Assembly: GCF_010998615.1 (NCBI RefSeq)
Contig: NZ_JAAEAH010000038.1
Location: 1-64,000 of the forward strand
Direction: 5' to 3'
From: Myxococcus sp. CA023
GTDB taxonomy: Bacteria > Myxococcota > Myxococcia > Myxococcales > Myxococcaceae
Length of the DNA: 64,000 nt
Part shown: positions 26,242-34,656 of the stretch, in pieces
How positions within the stretch are numbered: position 1 is the first letter of the stretch
How the letters are laid out: every line of letters starts with the position of its first letter
Made by a program: the position numbers and the translations under genes
Notes under the pieces: model-generated
Seen by the model: the letters and a program-made list of their open reading frames with translations, nothing else
Told to the model about the DNA's origin: nothing
Databases searched by the model: none

Positions 26242-27120
26242 TCAGGGACAGCCGGAGCTGACCTGGAGGGCGTCATAGGCCATCCACCCGTTACGCTTCG
26301 TTCCCGTGGCGGCGATGACGTAGCCGTAGAGGAATTTCATGGTGCCGGACTGCTGACGGTAGCGTCCCGCGCTGTCCTGGACCCACAGGGGAATGTCGAT
26401 GGACGGCACGCCGTGCTCGGTGGGGACGTCCAGGCGCTGGAACTTCGTCCCCGCAGGGAAGTGGTCCACCGCGGGCCCGCCCAGCGCGAAGCCCGGCACG
26501 TTGAAGACCAGGTTCGCCGAGCGCAGGCCGTTGGCGCGCACCAACGGCAGGTAGTCCCCCGCGCGCTCGTGCGTCGCCGTGCTGTCGTAGACGACCTTCT
26601 TGAATTCGAGCGTGGTGTCGTGCCAGTCGCGCACGGCGTAGCAGCCCAGGTTGCCCAGGCCCGCGCCCAGCGCGGAGACGTGGCCGACCTTCTGCTCGAA
26701 GGAAGTACTCCCCAGGATGCTGGAGATGGGCAGCCACCCGGCGCTGGAGTTGGACGTCGACACCGCGAAGGCGTGCTTCTCACCCGCGAAGGTGCGCGTC
26801 TGGCCGTAGTTGAAGGCCGCGCTCGTCCGCGTGTTGGTGCCTACCACCGTGCCATGACCGTCCCGGATGGGAACGCCTGTCACCAGACCCCAGTTGTCGT
26901 CCTCGGGCGCGTTGGTGGGGACGCGGTTTCCACCAGACGCTTGCAGCTTGCAGTTGTAGGGGCTGACCAGACAGTAGGTGCCATTCACACCGGAGAACGC
27001 CGACTGCTCCCGTGAAGCGAGGGCTTCGTCCGGACTGGAATCGGCGGGGGACGGTGCCTCGCCTCCACAAGCCGAGGCCACGAGCGTTGCTGCGATGAAG
27101 GCATGGAGTGGGATTCGCAT
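26242..27120 (-). CDS. Putative secreted lipoprotein
   Basis: 292 residues from ATG 27120. The signal peptide has lipobox VASACGG. A ~30-residue Ser/Pro/Glu linker precedes a folded domain with Trp, Tyr and Gly-rich strands (NWGLVTGVPIRDGHGTVVGT, SAGWLPISSILGS, GNLGCYAVRDWHDTTLEFKK, IDIPLWVQDSAGRYRQQSGT). The domain has a few Cys, including the penultimate residue. The repeated GW/GT turns recall SH3-like or bacterial surface domains, but I do not recognise the family. It stands alone, with ~200-bp gaps on both sides. Confidence 0.65.
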   Translation of the reverse strand: MRIPLHAFIAATLVASACGGEAPSPADSSPDEALASREQSAFSGVNGTYCLVSPYNCKLQASGGNRVPTNAPEDDNWGLVTGVPIRDGHGTVVGTNTRTSAAFNYGQTRTFAGEKHAFAVSTSNSSAGWLPISSILGSTSFEQKVGHVSALGAGLGNLGCYAVRDWHDTTLEFKKVVYDSTATHERAGDYLPLVRANGLRSANLVFNVPGFALGGPAVDHFPAGTKFQRLDVPTEHGVPSIDIPLWVQDSAGRYRQQSGTMKFLYGYVIAATGTKRNGWMAYDALQVSSGCP

Positions 27121-27306
27121 CGTGGGATAGGAGTTCGACAGGATTTGAGAAATCAAGCGAGCGGTTGTGCGGGCCTGTCGGAGGGAGGGGAAATGGTCAA
27201 TGATAGACACATTCCTCTCGCCGCCGCCCGCTGATCAGCCTTTCTGGGGGACGGGCTCACGGCGCCAGGGATTTGGATTCAATTGAGCAGCGGCGGCTTC
27301 GAGGGG

Positions 27307-29157
27307 CTACCGCGTCTCCGGCCGGACGTAGACGACCACCTGGGGCGTCTCATCCAGGTAGAGGCCCGTCACCGGCGTGCGCGTGCCGAAGGCCTGCCAC
27401 GTGAGGAACTCGTGCTCGCGGAACTCCTGGTGGTACTGGTACGCGACGATGTCCGCGTCCGCCGGGCTGCCCACCGCGCGCAGGTCCTTTCGCAGCATGC
27501 CGTTGCGCTGGTAGTCGCGGAACGAGCCGCCGTGCACCTCGTGCAGGAACAGGCGTGCGCCCTGCTTCGCGTTCGCGTTGATCCATGGCAGCACGCCGGT
27601 GACGTGGCTGGACCAGAACTGGCGCTGCATGCCCAGCGTGGCCGCGCCCGGCAGTCCTCCCGCCAGCTCCGAGTACGCCGCCGTCCCGTAGGGGAACACG
27701 CGCACCGAGTACACCAGCGCGGGGGCCAGCAGCATGGCGAACACCGGCACGGCCACCACGGCCTGCGGCAATGAGGGCCACTTCATCTGCAGCCGCTCCC
27801 AAAGCGCCGTGCAGCCCCGGGCTACCGCGGCGCCCGCGAGGATGCCCAGGAACACCATGGACGGGAACCAGTGCTTCACCCCGCCGAAGTGTGGCACCTG
27901 CGGGTGGCTGATGATGAGGATGGACGCCACCGCGTTCACGCACACCAGCGCCTCCGTCATCGTCACCGGGCGCTCTACCCACGCGCGCGTCCGCGCGAAG
28001 GCCCCCAGCACCATGCGCGTCACCAGCGCCGCCAGGCCCGTCACCATGGGGACGAAGATGCTGGTGGGCACCGTCAGCGCCGTCTTCACGACGACGTAGG
28101 CGAGCGGGAAGGGCGGCTCGCGCAGCAGTTGGTTCAGATAGAACCAGGCGTAGTGGTTGTGCTTGGCGTGGAAGGCCAGGTACCACGCGGTGCGGTCCAC
28201 CGGCTGGTGCCACAGGTAGGGCCAGTGCAGGTAGAAGATGACGGGCCCCAGCACCGCCATGGCGGCGATGGGCACCAGCGCGCGCGTCACCTGCGCGTTC
28301 ACCTTGTCCACGCCCTTGAGCACCCAGGCGCCGCCCACCGCGAGACCGGCGAACAGCAGCGTGTGCGGACTGAGCAGCAGGAACTTCCGCTGGAAGCCCT
28401 CACCGCCACCCAGCGACAGCACCAGCAGGCCGTAGAACACGGCCACCGCCGTGAACACGCCCACGAAGCGGCCCAGCCAGGCGCGGGCCTCCGGCTGACC
28501 CTCGCTGGCGCTGAAGGCGCGCCACAGCGCGAAGGGCGTGAGCACGAAGGGGAGGAACAGCGCGTTGTGCTTGGTTGCCAGCGTCAGGCCGAAGGCCACG
28601 CCGCACCACAGGCCCCAGCGCACGTCCTCCATGGCGCGCCAGAAGCAGTACACGACGAGCAGCCACATGGCGGCCACGGGGACGTCGAAGCATGCCATCT
28701 CCGCGTTGAAGTACTGCCGCGGCACCAGCATGAAGGCGAAGGCGGCGAACAGCCCCGCGAGGCGGCCGTACATGGCGCTGCCCAGCAGGAAGGACAGCGC
28801 GGGAATCAGCGCCGCCATGGCGAAGGCGGGGATGCGGAACGCCGTCGCCGAGCGCACCCATCCCAGCTCCGTGTGGAAGATCAGGTGGCTCAGGCCGAAC
28901 AGCGTCTTCATCAGCACCGGGTGCTCGTGGTTGTAGTCCCACGCGCGCACGATGGCCGCGTCCGTCAGCGCCCGGGCCGGTGCGTTGAAGAGCTGCCGGA
29001 ACCAGCTCGAGTAGCCCTCCGCCGCGATGAAGTAGACGCTTTCGTCGCGCGTGTAGCCCACCGCGGACTCCGTCAGCCACAGCGCAGCGAAGGCCAGCAC
29101 CCACAGGGCCCAGGCCAGGGACTTCTCGTCGCGCGTGGGGGCGCGTCCTTGCATCAT
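27307..29157 (-). CDS. GT39-type membrane glycosyltransferase
   Basis: A 616-residue GT-C protein with about 12 hydrophobic helices. The first extracytoplasmic loop carries the acidic catalytic motif YTRDESVYF and, further on, DYNHEHPVLMK, as in dolichyl-phosphate-mannose protein mannosyltransferases and ArnT-like enzymes. The C-terminal ~120 residues are a soluble periplasmic domain. It transfers a polyprenyl-phosphate-linked sugar to an acceptor outside the membrane; donor and acceptor are unknown. ATG 29157 (a second ATG follows at 29154) overlaps the upstream gene stop. Longer open frame to 29535 is out of phase with that gene and rejected. Confidence 0.85.
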   Translation of the reverse strand: MMQGRAPTRDEKSLAWALWVLAFAALWLTESAVGYTRDESVYFIAAEGYSSWFRQLFNAPARALTDAAIVRAWDYNHEHPVLMKTLFGLSHLIFHTELGWVRSATAFRIPAFAMAALIPALSFLLGSAMYGRLAGLFAAFAFMLVPRQYFNAEMACFDVPVAAMWLLVVYCFWRAMEDVRWGLWCGVAFGLTLATKHNALFLPFVLTPFALWRAFSASEGQPEARAWLGRFVGVFTAVAVFYGLLVLSLGGGEGFQRKFLLLSPHTLLFAGLAVGGAWVLKGVDKVNAQVTRALVPIAAMAVLGPVIFYLHWPYLWHQPVDRTAWYLAFHAKHNHYAWFYLNQLLREPPFPLAYVVVKTALTVPTSIFVPMVTGLAALVTRMVLGAFARTRAWVERPVTMTEALVCVNAVASILIISHPQVPHFGGVKHWFPSMVFLGILAGAAVARGCTALWERLQMKWPSLPQAVVAVPVFAMLLAPALVYSVRVFPYGTAAYSELAGGLPGAATLGMQRQFWSSHVTGVLPWINANAKQGARLFLHEVHGGSFRDYQRNGMLRKDLRAVGSPADADIVAYQYHQEFREHEFLTWQAFGTRTPVTGLYLDETPQVVVYVRPETR

Positions 29158-30104
29158 CCCCGCACTCCCACTTCGGGCTCCACGGCCAACACGTCCAGGC
29201 ACACCTGCCGCCGGTCCGCGTTGTCCGCCTGCACCCAGACTTTCACCGTGTGTGGCGCGCCTTCGGGGAGCCGGACCTCGGCCTTCTGCACGCCCTCCAG
29301 GCCCGGCGGTATCGCCAGCGACAGCAGCCGCGCGCCGTTCGCCGCGTCGTCCACGCCCAGGTGCGTGGTGGAGAAGCGCGAGTCCTTGGGGAAGGCGTGC
29401 TCGAAGATGATGCCGCCCTCCAGGCGCAGGCCCAGGCCACCGGGCACGCCGTCCAGCTCCGCCACCAGCCGCTGCTTGCCGCCCGGCGCGTGCATCCACA
29501 GGCAGCGCCGCGGCTCGTAGAGGATTTCGTGCCACTCCGGCGCCACGTACAGGTGCGCGGGCCCGGGGCAGCGGTGCACCTTGCCGTCGAAGGGACAGTC
29601 GCGGCGCGTGCCATCCGGCTGCTCCAGGTACACGCGGGCGCGCGAATAGGCCTCCGTGGCGGTGAAGCGTCGGGGCCGGTGCCGGCCGTTCTCATAGAGC
29701 GCCAGCGTCAGCGTGCCATGCCTCGACGTGGCGCCCACCGCGCGGCGGCCACGCAGGAAGGTGTCGAGGAAGCCCGTCTCGTCCGAGCGGGGCAGCTCCG
29801 GCTGGCCCAGCACCCAGACCCGTGGGTGCGCGGACAAGTCATCCTGGTCCGAGCCCAGGTAGCCGTACACCGGCAGCGTGGAGGGGACGAAGATGCGGGC
29901 GCGCTCCGTCCACCATGGGAAGAGCAGCACCGCGTCGCCGGGCTGGGCTTCCGCCTGGAGGCGCTCCGCCACCGCGCGGTAGTCCGCCTCCGACGGGAGG
30001 CGGCCCGGCAGGCGCAGGTGGAAGAGCAGGCACAGGAGCGCGACCAGGAGCAGGCCCCCCAGCTCCACGAGGGGCAGCGCGCGCGTGATGCTAGGACTTC
30101 GCAA
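29154..30104 (-). CDS. Membrane-anchored periplasmic protein linked to the GT39 enzyme
   Basis: A protein of about 316 residues. One N-terminal transmembrane helix (LVELGGLLLVALLCLLFHL) is followed by a periplasmic domain with LPSEADYRAVAERLQAEAQP, GDAVLLFPWWTERARIF and PRVWVLGQPELPRS. That block resembles the soluble C-terminal domain of some GT39 enzymes, so it may work with the downstream transferase as a split partner. A second beta-rich half follows. The start is uncertain: TTG 30104 overlaps carG by 14 nt, GTG 30068 is an alternative, and the open frame extends to 30158. The stop overlaps the GT39 start (ATGA). Confidence 0.7.
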   Translation of the reverse strand: MRSPSITRALPLVELGGLLLVALLCLLFHLRLPGRLPSEADYRAVAERLQAEAQPGDAVLLFPWWTERARIFVPSTLPVYGYLGSDQDDLSAHPRVWVLGQPELPRSDETGFLDTFLRGRRAVGATSRHGTLTLALYENGRHRPRRFTATEAYSRARVYLEQPDGTRRDCPFDGKVHRCPGPAHLYVAPEWHEILYEPRRCLWMHAPGGKQRLVAELDGVPGGLGLRLEGGIIFEHAFPKDSRFSTTHLGVDDAANGARLLSLAIPPGLEGVQKAEVRLPEGAPHTVKVWVQADNADRRQVCLDVLAVEPEVGVRG

Positions 30105-30603
30105 GGCGAATCTTCTGCTCGCTCTTTTCGCGGCAGAAGGTGCAGAAGATGGCTTCACCCTGGGCGAAGGACGGCGTCCAGGGCGGGTACATCGAGCAGC
30201 GCGGGTCCAGGCAGTGGTGCAGCTCCCAGAGGTGCCCCAGTTGGTGGAGCGCGTGGCGGGAGACGGCCTTGAAGGCGCTCTCCAAATCCTTGTGCGGCGC
30301 GATGGTGAGGATGGCGCGGTCCTTCCCCTGGCGCGCGAAGCCCGCCGTGGGCGCCACGCCGCTGGGAAGCTCGCGGTCCTTCAGCTTGCGCGTGGTGAGG
30401 AGCAGCACCTTGTCGTCCTTGTAGGAACGGATGCCCTTCAGCTCATCAACCAGCTTCTCCGCATCCAGCGGTTCGGACATGCCCGCGGGCACCTCCACGC
30501 TGCCGGAGTGCTCACTGCCAACGCCGAACGCCGTGTAGAGCGTGCGGTTGAACTTCGCGAGCTGCTTGTCGTCGAAGGGGTCCAGCGTCACGACGCGAAT
30601 CAC
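30091..30603 (-). CDS. carG: CarG, zinc-binding archaemetzincin-like co-regulator of CarD
   Basis: A 170-residue archaemetzincin fold protein starting at GTG 30603 (AGGTGA upstream). The zinc motif reads H120-Q121-L-G-H124-L-W-E127-L-H-H130-C131, followed by LDPRCSMYPPWTPSFAQGEA and a CTFC pair. In active archaemetzincins position 121 is the catalytic Glu and 127 a Gly; here they are Gln and Glu. The zinc ligands remain but peptidase activity should be lost. This agrees with the described Myxococcus CarG, a zinc-bound, non-proteolytic partner of CarD in light-induced carotenogenesis and development. It follows carD by 58 bp. Confidence 0.93.
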   Translation of the reverse strand: MIRVVTLDPFDDKQLAKFNRTLYTAFGVGSEHSGSVEVPAGMSEPLDAEKLVDELKGIRSYKDDKVLLLTTRKLKDRELPSGVAPTAGFARQGKDRAILTIAPHKDLESAFKAVSRHALHQLGHLWELHHCLDPRCSMYPPWTPSFAQGEAIFCTFCREKSEQKIRLAKS

Positions 30604-30661
30604 GGGGCGTCACCTCGGCGGAAGGGCCCCATGTGCAGGGGCCCGTCGGTCCATGGGGCTG

Positions 30662-31615
30662 TCAGCTCTCACCCTCGGGCGGCTTGACCTTGGGCGGACG
30701 GCCGCGCTTCTTCGGCGCGGCGGGTGCGGCGCCTTCCACCTCGGGCGGCTTGGGCTTGGGCGGACGGCCGCGCTTCTTCGGTGCAGGGGGCTCGGCGCCC
30801 TCGGCGGTGGCTTCCGGCTTGGGCTTGGGCGGACGGCCGCGCTTCTTCGGCGCCGCGGGCTCGGCGCCCTCGGTTGCCTCCGTCTTGGCCTTGGGCGGAC
30901 GGCCGCGCTTCTTGGGGGCGCCCTCCTCGGAGGACGCGGCCTCCTCGGACTCGCCTTCCTCGCTGGCCTCCTCCTCCTCGGACGGCTCGGAGGGCTCCTC
31001 GTCGGACGGCAGGTCCAGGTCGCTGTCCAGGCCCAGCAGGTCGCTGTCCAGGTCCAGGTCCCCCTCCTCGCGCTGGAACTCGGCGGCGGTGCGCTTGGGG
31101 CGCTCGCGTCCGGGCGGGAAGAGGACGATGTCGATGGCGTCCTCGGCGTTGACCTCGGCGGTGCCCAGCGCGGCGGCGACCTCCGTCACCAGCAGGTGCC
31201 GGGCATTGTCGTAGAGCTCGCGCTCCTTGGTCGGCAACGGGCGCAGCTCACTGAGAACCTGGAGCCCCTTCACCACCTCGGCCAGACCCATGATGCCGCC
31301 TTGGGTCATCCGGTCCAGGTTGGTGCGGGCTCGCTGCTTCCAGTCGAGGTCGGCCTTGTCGCTGTCCGAGCGGAGGAAGGCGAAGATGGCCTCCACGTCC
31401 TCGGCGGATGCGACCTTGCGCACGCCGATGGCGAGCACCTTGCCCTCGGGGACCATCACGACGGCGCCATCTTCTTCGCGGCGCATCGTGACGAAGGTGA
31501 GCTTCTGTCCCGCCACTTCCTTCACATCGATGGCGGAGACGCGGCAGACCCCCTGGTTCGGATAGACGACCCGGTCGCCAACCGCGAGCTGGAGTGACGC
31601 GGACCCTTCAGGCAT
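30662..31615 (-). CDS. carD: CarD, HMGA-like global transcription regulator
   Basis: 317 residues, the size known for Myxococcus CarD. Residues ~9-160 form the CarD_CdnL/TRCF RNA-polymerase-interacting domain (LAVGDRVVYPNQGVCRVSAI, then a helical bundle). Residues ~180-232 are highly acidic. The tail has four AT-hooks, KKRGRPPK at about 237, 260, 280 and 300, separated by Pro/Ala/Glu spacers, as in eukaryotic HMGA. It binds AT-rich DNA in the minor groove and, with CarG, activates carQRS and developmental genes. GAGGGGG precedes ATG 31615. The AT-hook DNA repeats are nearly identical, so copy number could vary by slippage. Confidence 0.97.
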   Translation of the reverse strand: MPEGSASLQLAVGDRVVYPNQGVCRVSAIDVKEVAGQKLTFVTMRREEDGAVVMVPEGKVLAIGVRKVASAEDVEAIFAFLRSDSDKADLDWKQRARTNLDRMTQGGIMGLAEVVKGLQVLSELRPLPTKERELYDNARHLLVTEVAAALGTAEVNAEDAIDIVLFPPGRERPKRTAAEFQREEGDLDLDSDLLGLDSDLDLPSDEEPSEPSEEEEASEEGESEEAASSEEGAPKKRGRPPKAKTEATEGAEPAAPKKRGRPPKPKPEATAEGAEPPAPKKRGRPPKPKPPEVEGAAPAAPKKRGRPPKVKPPEGES

Positions 31616-31697
31616 GTCCCCCTCACGGGTGAGGTTGGTGGGCTGAACGTCGGAACAGGCCTGGGCTTAGCACCGAGCCACGTCGGACGCCACGAGT

Positions 31698-31904
31698 TTA
31701 CCGGTGGAGTGCCGCCGTACGTGCGTCCGTTTGCTGAACCCGGAGGAGGTTGCCCAGCACCAGCTTCTGCCGCGCGTCCAGCGCCGCCTCGACCTGTGCA
31801 TCCGTCGGCTCCATCCCGTCCACTCCCGGCCGGGCGTCCACACGCGCGGCCATCCCCAGGGTTCCCATCAGGCCGAACACGGCCACTGCCACCAGCTTCT
31901 TCAT
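31698..31904 (-). CDS. Small secreted protein
   Basis: 68 residues with an excellent ribosome-binding site (GGAGGA six nt before ATG 31904). The N-terminus is a Sec signal peptide (MKKLVAVAVFGLMGTLGMAA, cleavage probably after VDA). The mature ~43 residues are helical and amphipathic (DAQVEAALDARQKLVLGNLL). No domain recognised. It resembles a small periplasmic helical protein and lies alone between carD and the kinase gene. Confidence 0.7.
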   Translation of the reverse strand: MKKLVAVAVFGLMGTLGMAARVDARPGVDGMEPTDAQVEAALDARQKLVLGNLLRVQQTDARTAALHR

Positions 31905-31992
31905 GGTGAGTCCTCCGTGGCGCCCAGGGTAGGGGGCAGCCTCCGGTGATCAACTTTTCGGCAACAGGTCGCTGCACCGCTGTAGCGGCCCG

Positions 31993-34332
31993 TTACCGGT
32001 TGGGAGCGGGAGAGGGAGGCCCTGGTGGGGGAGCGGGCGAGGCGCCGGGCGCCGCCACGGGCGATACCTCAAGCACCAGGCTGCCGGTGTTGTCGGCCAG
32101 GTGGTCGTCGGGGAACGCGAGCTGCAACCAGGTGGCGCCCCGCAGGCGCAGGGGGCGGCCCACCTCCAGCAGCGTCAGCAGGCCGGACACGGTCTCCGGC
32201 CCCTCGCCAGCGCCGTACAGGCCCAGCACGCGGCCCACCGGTCCCCCGTCGAAGCCCCGTGTGCGCGCGGACTCAGCGGTGTCCCGCAGCACGACGTCGT
32301 AGTACGTGTCCGGCTCCAGCCCGCGCAGCAGGAAGCGGTCGACGCGCGACAGCTTCACCGCGTGCGTCCGGGCGTCCACCCGCAGCGTGGTGACGACGCC
32401 GTCGTTGTCCCATTCGCGCACGCGGACCATCAGCGTGCCGTGGTTGTCCGTGCGGTTCGCGTCCAGCAGGAAGACGTGGAGGCGCGAGGCGTGGCGCACC
32501 AACCGCTCCTCGCCGTCCAGCACGCCGAAGGACTCGCGTGCCGCCAGACGCGCGTCTCCCTCCAGGAAGTACCCGGCGTGCTCCACCCTGCTGGCATGTC
32601 CCAGCGAGGCCCAACCCTCCACCCGGACGCTGTAGGTGCGCGACGGGTCCAGCCGCATCTGCGCGGTGGAGAGGTAGGGCACGCGGAATGCGTGCACCAC
32701 GCTGGACAGGGACATCCGCTCGGCGGGCATCCGCACCTCATGAGGAGGCGGGGCGTGGTGTGGCTGCTGGGCGGGGCCTTGAATCCGCTTGGGGAGCAGG
32801 CGGGCATGGACGGCCAGGGTGGTGCCGCGCTCGGCGCGCACCGTCTGACTCCACGCCACCATGCCCGGGACCTGGACCTCCAGCAGGTGCTCCGCGTCCG
32901 CGGGGAGCTGCGTGAGCAGGGCGGGGGTGCGCGCGGTCTGTTGCTGGCCGTTCACCCGGATGGCGGCGCCTGGAGGGGAGGAACTCAGCTCCACGGAGAA
33001 GGTGCCCGTGCTGTTCGACACCAGCAGGGCCAGCGTGGCTGTCAGCGCCAAGATGATGGGTGCGCCCAGGGTGACGGCCCGGGGCATGCCCATCGTCCGT
33101 GATGCCGCCGCGTCCAGGGGCGGGACACCGGGCTCGGGCGGCGCTCCGGGGCCGGGCAGCGCGGGGAGCGGCAGCGTGGTGCGCTCCATCCGCCCTTCGA
33201 CGGGCGCGGGGGCCTGGGAGGGGGGCAGCTCGAACTCGGCGATGGGGGTCCGCTCCTCCTCCTCATCCCCGGCCGGCTCGCGGACGGGCGGCGCCATCTC
33301 CCGGAGGGCGCGGCGCTCCAAGGGGGACTGGGTCCACCGGGCCATCTGCGCCAGGAACTCGCGGGGCAGCAGGACGGGGCGGCCTTCGCCCACCAGCTCC
33401 GCCTCGAAGAGGTAGCCCATGAAGTGGGCGCGCGCGCTGGAGGACACGTCGGGCGCGGCCGTGTGGAGGTGGCGTGTGAGGGCCTCGGCGAAGGCCTCCG
33501 CGGTGGCGTAGCGCTGCTCGCGCTCCACGGCCAGCGCAGTGAGCAGGATGCGCTCCAGCGCGGTGGGGATGCCTGGGTTGAGGTCGCGGGGCCGCGGGAA
33601 GTCGCCCAGGGCGAGCTTGCGCAGCACGTCCGGCATCTTCCCTTCGAAGGGGAGGCGGCCGCACAGCATCTCGTAGATGACGATGCCCGCGGCGAAGATG
33701 TCCGAGCGCGCGTCGGGCTCGCGCCCGCGGACCTGCTCCGGCGCGAAGTAGGTGTACTTGCCCTTGAGGTCGTGCTCCACCGGCTCGGCGCTGCCGGCCA
33801 GCCGCGCCCGCGCGATGCCGAAGTCGACCAGCTTCACCTGGCCTTCGTAGCTGAGCAGGACGTTCTGCGGGCTGACGTCGCGGTGGACGATGTGGAGCGG
33901 TCGGCCGCGTTCATCCAGCCGCGTATGCGCGTAGGCCAGCCCTTCCAGCATCTCCACGGCGATGAGCAGCGCCAGCGGCTGGGGCAGGGTGTACATGCCC
34001 TTCTCCCGCGCGCGCCGCATGACGCTCGACAGGGTGCGGCCGTCCACCCACTCCATGGCGATGAAGTACTCGCCGTCCACCTCGCCGAAGTCGAAGACCT
34101 GGGCGATGTTGCCGTGGCTCAGCCCCGCGGCGATGCGGGCCTCGTTGACGAACATCGACTGGAAGGCGCTGTTGCCCGCGTAGCCTGGGAGGATTTTCTT
34201 GATGACCACCGGTTTGGTGACACCCGCCGCCGCTGTCATCCGCGCGCGGTAGATCTCCGCCATCCCGCCCGTCGCGATGCGCTCGAGCAGCTTGTATTTA
34301 CCGAAATGAAGCCCTTCGGAAAACTGCTGCAC
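31993..34332 (-). CDS. Membrane Ser/Thr protein kinase with PEGA-type extracytoplasmic region
   Basis: About 779 residues from GTG 34332, chosen because GAAGGAG precedes it; ATG 34416 would add 28 residues. The Hanks-type kinase domain (~1-280) has FGKYKLLERIATGGMAEIYR, the VIKK lysine, HRDVSPQNVLLSYEGQ with catalytic Asp, LVDFGIAR and APEQVRGREPDARSDIFAAG, so it is probably active. A ~130-residue Pro-rich linker, one transmembrane helix (LGAPIILALTATLALLV) and a PEGA-like module (FSVELSSSPPGAAIRVNGQQ) follow. A ~270-residue unrecognised C-terminal region should lie outside the inner membrane. Expected role: signal-responsive phosphorylation; the ligand is unknown. Confidence 0.9.
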   Translation of the reverse strand: MQQFSEGLHFGKYKLLERIATGGMAEIYRARMTAAAGVTKPVVIKKILPGYAGNSAFQSMFVNEARIAAGLSHGNIAQVFDFGEVDGEYFIAMEWVDGRTLSSVMRRAREKGMYTLPQPLALLIAVEMLEGLAYAHTRLDERGRPLHIVHRDVSPQNVLLSYEGQVKLVDFGIARARLAGSAEPVEHDLKGKYTYFAPEQVRGREPDARSDIFAAGIVIYEMLCGRLPFEGKMPDVLRKLALGDFPRPRDLNPGIPTALERILLTALAVEREQRYATAEAFAEALTRHLHTAAPDVSSSARAHFMGYLFEAELVGEGRPVLLPREFLAQMARWTQSPLERRALREMAPPVREPAGDEEEERTPIAEFELPPSQAPAPVEGRMERTTLPLPALPGPGAPPEPGVPPLDAAASRTMGMPRAVTLGAPIILALTATLALLVSNSTGTFSVELSSSPPGAAIRVNGQQQTARTPALLTQLPADAEHLLEVQVPGMVAWSQTVRAERGTTLAVHARLLPKRIQGPAQQPHHAPPPHEVRMPAERMSLSSVVHAFRVPYLSTAQMRLDPSRTYSVRVEGWASLGHASRVEHAGYFLEGDARLAARESFGVLDGEERLVRHASRLHVFLLDANRTDNHGTLMVRVREWDNDGVVTTLRVDARTHAVKLSRVDRFLLRGLEPDTYYDVVLRDTAESARTRGFDGGPVGRVLGLYGAGEGPETVSGLLTLLEVGRPLRLRGATWLQLAFPDDHLADNTGSLVLEVSPVAAPGASPAPPPGPPSPAPNR

Positions 34333-34656
34333 GTTCGTTCCGGCTCCTTCGGGTGCAGGTGGCCGCTGCGCCAAGGGGGCCCGTGCTGTCTTGGCAGGGG
34401 CACCTGAATGTATCATGGGGTAGGTAAAACGCCATTACGGGAAAAATCCGTTGACTGTGATTCAGTGGTGGGTGTGCCTCTTCCTACGTCTCGCGACATC
34501 CACCGCCATGGCGGTGCCCGAGGTGGTCTGGGGGCCGGGGGGCAGGGCCGGGCGTCGAAGGATGCCCGCTTGGCGCGCCACGTACCGATGCGTCATCACC
34601 AGCGACGTTGGATGGCGGCCACTTGGGTGGAGCGCCACGTGAGGACGGTGCGGGGC

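Noticed and set aside
30662-31000. Repeats in the carD tail as a CRISPR or satellite
   Set aside because: They encode the four AT-hooks of CarD with coding-frame periodicity; no spacers.
34451-34480. TTGACT at 34451 as promoter of the lipoprotein gene
   Set aside because: No acceptable -10 at 16-18 bp; could be a chance match in the divergent region.
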